In this document: positions 6,415 through 9,032 of the stretch, in pieces
Layout: the number at the start of each line of letters is the position of its first letter
How positions within the stretch are numbered: the first letter of the stretch is position 1
Source: Rickettsiales bacterium
GTDB taxonomy: Bacteria; Pseudomonadota; Alphaproteobacteria; Rickettsiales; UBA998
Direction: 5' to 3'
Length of the DNA: 9,032 nt
NCBI GenBank assembly: GCA_019749855.1
Contig: JAIEPI010000003.1
Location: 1-9,032 of the forward strand
Translations under genes and position numbers: made by a program
The notes under the pieces: generated by a model
Told to the model about the DNA's origin: nothing
Databases searched by the model: none
The model's input: the letters and a program-made list of their open reading frames with translations, nothing else

Positions 6415-6421
6415 GGTAAAG

Positions 6422-6427
6422 CCCCTT
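6422..6427 (-). promoter_or_regulatory. Strong ribosome binding site of the small 62-residue gene
   Basis: AAGGGG on the minus strand ends 7 bases before the ATG at 6414. It is among the strongest Shine-Dalgarno matches in the window and argues that this short frame is translated. Confidence 0.7.
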
Positions 6428-6484
6428 GTAATAATAAATGAAGCGCCGCATTAGCATGATTTTGCCATGAACAGCAAGAGTAAT

Positions 6485-6514
6485 TTGCAATATGAACATT
6501 TTGTGGAGTATAGT
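6485..6514 (+). promoter_or_regulatory. Probable promoter for the TPR-ispE operon
   Basis: TTGCAA at 6485-6490 (4 of 6 to the -35 consensus), an 18-base spacer and TATAGT at 6509-6514 (5 of 6 to the -10 consensus) precede the TPR gene. Transcription would start near 6521, leaving a leader of about 26 bases with no recognisable Shine-Dalgarno sequence. It lies in the 132-base divergent interval shared with the small minus-strand gene. Confidence 0.45.
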
Positions 6515-6546
6515 ATCCTTCTCATTCACCACCTGATTGTCTTTGC

Positions 6547-8331
6547 ATGTACGCCCTTTTTTTGCGCTATTCTATCGTGGGCATTATATTGATATTGCTT
6601 GTATTTCCTTTGCTTCGCTTCATTGAGCAGCCGTCAATATCACCTGTTACGCCTCAAAATGTTGCGCCAAAGCCTGAGACAACTCTCTCAGGGAGTTATC
6701 TCGCTGGACGGCATGCCAACATGTATGCTGACAATAAAGCGGCCACGAGATATCTGTCACAGGCCATGATGTATGCGCCACTGGATCGTGATTTGACCTC
6801 GCAGGCCATCCGTAGTGAGGTTCTGGATGGTCACATGGCGGAAGCCGTCACATTGGCACGTGAAAAAACGGCGCTTAAGGTCGATGTTCCGGCCATTCAT
6901 CTGGTGTTATTCACCGAGGAATCACGGCAGGGAAACTGGGATCTGGCCAATAATCATCTGGCAAATATACGAACCTATGGCCTGCAAGCCGTCACTTTAC
7001 CATTCCTCAAAAGCTGGCTGACACTGGCAAAAGAGGGGAAAGTTGTGCCGCCTGAGAGCGCCTTAAAGCTGAAACACAGTTTTTATCAGGCGTTTGTGCA
7101 GTATCAAAATGCGCTGCTCTACGATGTGGCAGGCAACAGCGTTAATGCGACCCAACATTATAATGAAGCTTTGGCGGATATCTCGATTGTGCCTGAGCGT
7201 TTTGTTTCCGTTGCCATGCAATTTTTCATTCGCCAGAATAATGTGGCGCGCGCTGAGGAAATCTATGCTGCTTATCAGGCCGCCAATATCGGTAATCTGA
7301 GTTTACAATCCACACCTGCCTCGTTGGTGATAACTGCATTAGAGCAGACAAAAAAAGACATGATGATTGCGACACCGCAAGATGGCATTGCTGAGGTGAT
7401 GTTTACCATGGCCAGCCTGCTGCATAGCGAAATGATTGACCGTGAGGCGCTGATGTATGTGCGTTTGGCTCTGGCGATGAAATCCTCGTTTGCCGAGGCG
7501 ACCTATTTGCTTGGCGAAGTGTTGGAGGATAGCGACAAGAAACAAGAGGCCATGGATGCGTACGCTGCGATCGACAAAAACCATCCACTCTACCGACGTG
7601 CCGCACTACGTCGTGCATTCTTACTGGATGAATCAGATAAAACACCGCAAGCCATGATGCTGTTACAAGAATTATCCAAACAGTTTAAGCAACCAAGCGA
7701 TGTGTATTTGACCATGGGCGATATTCTCCGCAATGAGAAAAAATACAGTGATGCCGTCGTCAGTTACACGCAGGCAATTGACGCATTGGGAACCATCAAG
7801 CCGCAATTTTGGCCCTTGTTTTACACACGTGGCATTAGCTATGAGCGTGCTGGACAGTGGGAAAAAGCGGAAGCGGATTTTCTGCGCGCCCTTTCATTGG
7901 AGCCCAACCAGCCTGACGTTAAAAACTATTTGGCCTATAGCTGGATATTGATGAAAAAGAACCTTGATCAGGCCATTGATATGCTGGAGCAGGCCGCAGA
8001 AAGCCGACCGGAAGATGGTCATATTGTGGATAGCCTTGCCTGGGCGTATTATGTCTCTGGCAAAACCAATAAAGCGCTGGATGTGATTGAAATGGCCATC
8101 GAACTCATGCCGCATGATCCCACCGTCAATGACCATTATGGCGATATTTTATGGCAAAAAGGTCGCCGCACCGAGGCACGTTTTCAGTGGGAGCGCGCGC
8201 TGGCTTTTCATCCAGATCCACAGGACAAACTGGTGATTGAACAAAAATTGCGCCACGGCCCTGTGATACAAAAAACGGATGCTAAACGCGGGACAGATGC
8301 GCGTCATTCAGCTATTTCGGCGCAGCCATAG
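6547..8331 (+). CDS. Membrane-anchored tetratricopeptide repeat protein
   Basis: This is a 594-residue protein. Residues 8-25 (YSIVGIILILLVFPLLRF) form one hydrophobic segment after a short basic start, with no obvious signal-peptidase site, so it is probably a single-pass inner membrane anchor with the rest in the periplasm. The remainder is helical with many TPR-like units. The clearest are about 386-416, 423-455 (FYTRGISYERAGQWEKAEAD), 457-489, 491-523 and 525-557 (YGDILWQKGRRTEARFQWER); weaker units are near 51-81 and 281-347. TPR arrays bind other proteins, but nothing here shows the partner. The ATG at 6547 is the only usable start, because an in-frame stop lies just upstream at 6511-6513. 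The gene ends 3 bases before ispE, so the two are almost certainly co-transcribed. A TPR gene before ispE is an arrangement I recall from other alphaproteobacteria. The exact function is unknown. Confidence 0.9.
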   Translation: MYALFLRYSIVGIILILLVFPLLRFIEQPSISPVTPQNVAPKPETTLSGSYLAGRHANMYADNKAATRYLSQAMMYAPLDRDLTSQAIRSEVLDGHMAEAVTLAREKTALKVDVPAIHLVLFTEESRQGNWDLANNHLANIRTYGLQAVTLPFLKSWLTLAKEGKVVPPESALKLKHSFYQAFVQYQNALLYDVAGNSVNATQHYNEALADISIVPERFVSVAMQFFIRQNNVARAEEIYAAYQAANIGNLSLQSTPASLVITALEQTKKDMMIATPQDGIAEVMFTMASLLHSEMIDREALMYVRLALAMKSSFAEATYLLGEVLEDSDKKQEAMDAYAAIDKNHPLYRRAALRRAFLLDESDKTPQAMMLLQELSKQFKQPSDVYLTMGDILRNEKKYSDAVVSYTQAIDALGTIKPQFWPLFYTRGISYERAGQWEKAEADFLRALSLEPNQPDVKNYLAYSWILMKKNLDQAIDMLEQAAESRPEDGHIVDSLAWAYYVSGKTNKALDVIEMAIELMPHDPTVNDHYGDILWQKGRRTEARFQWERALAFHPDPQDKLVIEQKLRHGPVIQKTDAKRGTDARHSAISAQP

Positions 8332-8334
8332 ACA

Positions 8335-9032
8335 GTGCGCGTTGTTGGTCAATCTCTGGCGAAATTAAATCTCACGCTACATATTACAGGGCGCAGAGAG
8401 GACGGTTATCACCAGTTGCAAAGTCTGGTGGCCTTTACTGAAGTGGGTGATGAGTTGACGGTGCAGTCGCATGCTGCGCTGAGCCTTACTGTTAACGGGC
8501 CGCAGGCTGTGCAGCTGGGCCATTCGTCTGAGAATAGCATTCTCGTTGCTGCTTCTCGTTTGCGTGAAACCTTTCATGTGGATGCTGGCGCGCAGATGAC
8601 ACTCACGAAAGTTTTGCCAGTGGCCTCAGGCATCGGCGGTGGCTCAGGCGATGCCGCACTGGCGCTGCGTTTATTGGCCGAACTGTGGGGCATCAAACCA
8701 ACGCATGCGGAATTATCTGCATTGGCGCTATCAATTGGTGCCGATGTTCCGGTATGTCTGCATAGTGTGAGTGGCTGGATGGAAGGCATTGGCGAGCAGT
8801 TTCAGGCTCTGCATTGCCCATTGCCTGAGAGTGCTGTTGTGTTGATTAATCCACTGATGCCACTGCCGACACCACAGGTATTTGCGCATTATCGTCGGCA
8901 AAACCCGCCATTCTCATCCACGCCCCCTTTGGTGTTGTCATTTGCCGATGTGGAGGCGCTTATTGAATATGTTGCGGCTCAGCGCAATGATCTCACACAT
9001 TCTGCCTGCGAAATAATGCCAGAAATTTCCAC
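8335..9032 (+). CDS. ispE: 4-diphosphocytidyl-2-C-methyl-D-erythritol kinase, C-terminus off the right edge
   Basis: IspE phosphorylates 4-diphosphocytidyl-2-C-methyl-D-erythritol with ATP, in the non-mevalonate (MEP) route to isoprenoids; it is cytoplasmic and normally essential. About 232 codons are present of a usual 280-290, with no stop before the edge. GHMP-kinase features are clear: AKLNLTLHITGRREDGYHQL (residues 9-28) with Lys10, the phosphate-binding loop ASGIGGGSGDAALALR (97-112), and GADVPVC with catalytic Asp137. The late conserved QRNDL and MPEIS segments precede the cut. In the loop, Gly105 stands where many IspE have Ser or Ala. The start is GTG at 8335, because the TPR stop codon lies two codons upstream in the same frame and rules out an earlier start. 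With no Shine-Dalgarno sequence, translation probably re-initiates after the TPR gene. Confidence 0.95.
   Translation, partial: MRVVGQSLAKLNLTLHITGRREDGYHQLQSLVAFTEVGDELTVQSHAALSLTVNGPQAVQLGHSSENSILVAASRLRETFHVDAGAQMTLTKVLPVASGIGGGSGDAALALRLLAELWGIKPTHAELSALALSIGADVPVCLHSVSGWMEGIGEQFQALHCPLPESAVVLINPLMPLPTPQVFAHYRRQNPPFSSTPPLVLSFADVEALIEYVAAQRNDLTHSACEIMPEIS

Noticed and set aside
1..9032. tRNA, rRNA, CRISPR array, insertion sequence, phage, toxin-antitoxin or defence system
   Set aside because: Reading both strands I saw no repeat-spacer pattern, transposase, integrase, structured RNA gene or defence domain. The window is filled by housekeeping genes.

Overview
The window is about 9 kb of ordinary chromosomal housekeeping DNA from what looks like an alphaproteobacterium. 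The base composition is close to balanced. The assignment rests on an electron transfer flavoprotein-ubiquinone oxidoreductase, a family 4-like uracil-DNA glycosylase of the form I associate with alphaproteobacteria, a DUF721/DciA protein, and a membrane-anchored TPR protein directly upstream of ispE. I cannot name a genus. There are eight protein-coding genes, two of them cut by the window edges. I see no tRNA, rRNA, CRISPR array, insertion sequence or phage gene.

Left block, minus strand, reading from 4487 down to 1: a uracil-DNA glycosylase, a periplasmic soluble lytic transglycosylase, RNase HII (rnhB), DciA, and the N-terminal part of a PAS plus degenerate-GGDEF regulator that runs off the left edge. 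rnhB and dciA overlap by 4 bases (ATGA). The others are separated by 63 to 111 bases. Three of these genes concern genome maintenance: uracil excision, ribonucleotide excision and replicative helicase loading. The transglycosylase acts on the cell wall, and the PAS protein probably belongs to the cyclic-di-GMP signalling world.

Middle, plus strand from 4546: the ETF-ubiquinone oxidoreductase, divergent from the uracil-DNA glycosylase across a 58-base gap that holds a good promoter match and an inverted repeat. A small 62-residue gene of unknown function (6414 to 6226, minus) converges on it and has one of the clearest ribosome binding sites in the window.

Right block, plus strand from 6547: a TPR protein with an N-terminal membrane anchor, followed after a 3-base gap and in the same frame by ispE of the MEP isoprenoid pathway, which is cut by the right edge. 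The 132 bases between the small gene and the TPR gene (6415 to 6546) hold a ribosome binding site for one and a promoter match for the other. No interval longer than 300 bases lacks a gene.

I found no convincing previously undescribed system. The points most worth a second look are the decayed GGDEF signature, the loss of two of the four iron-sulfur ligands in the glycosylase, a cysteine in the usually all-glycine C-terminal motif of the ETF oxidoreductase, the strong but unexplained small gene, and two promoter matches that would make their transcripts leaderless or move the annotated starts.
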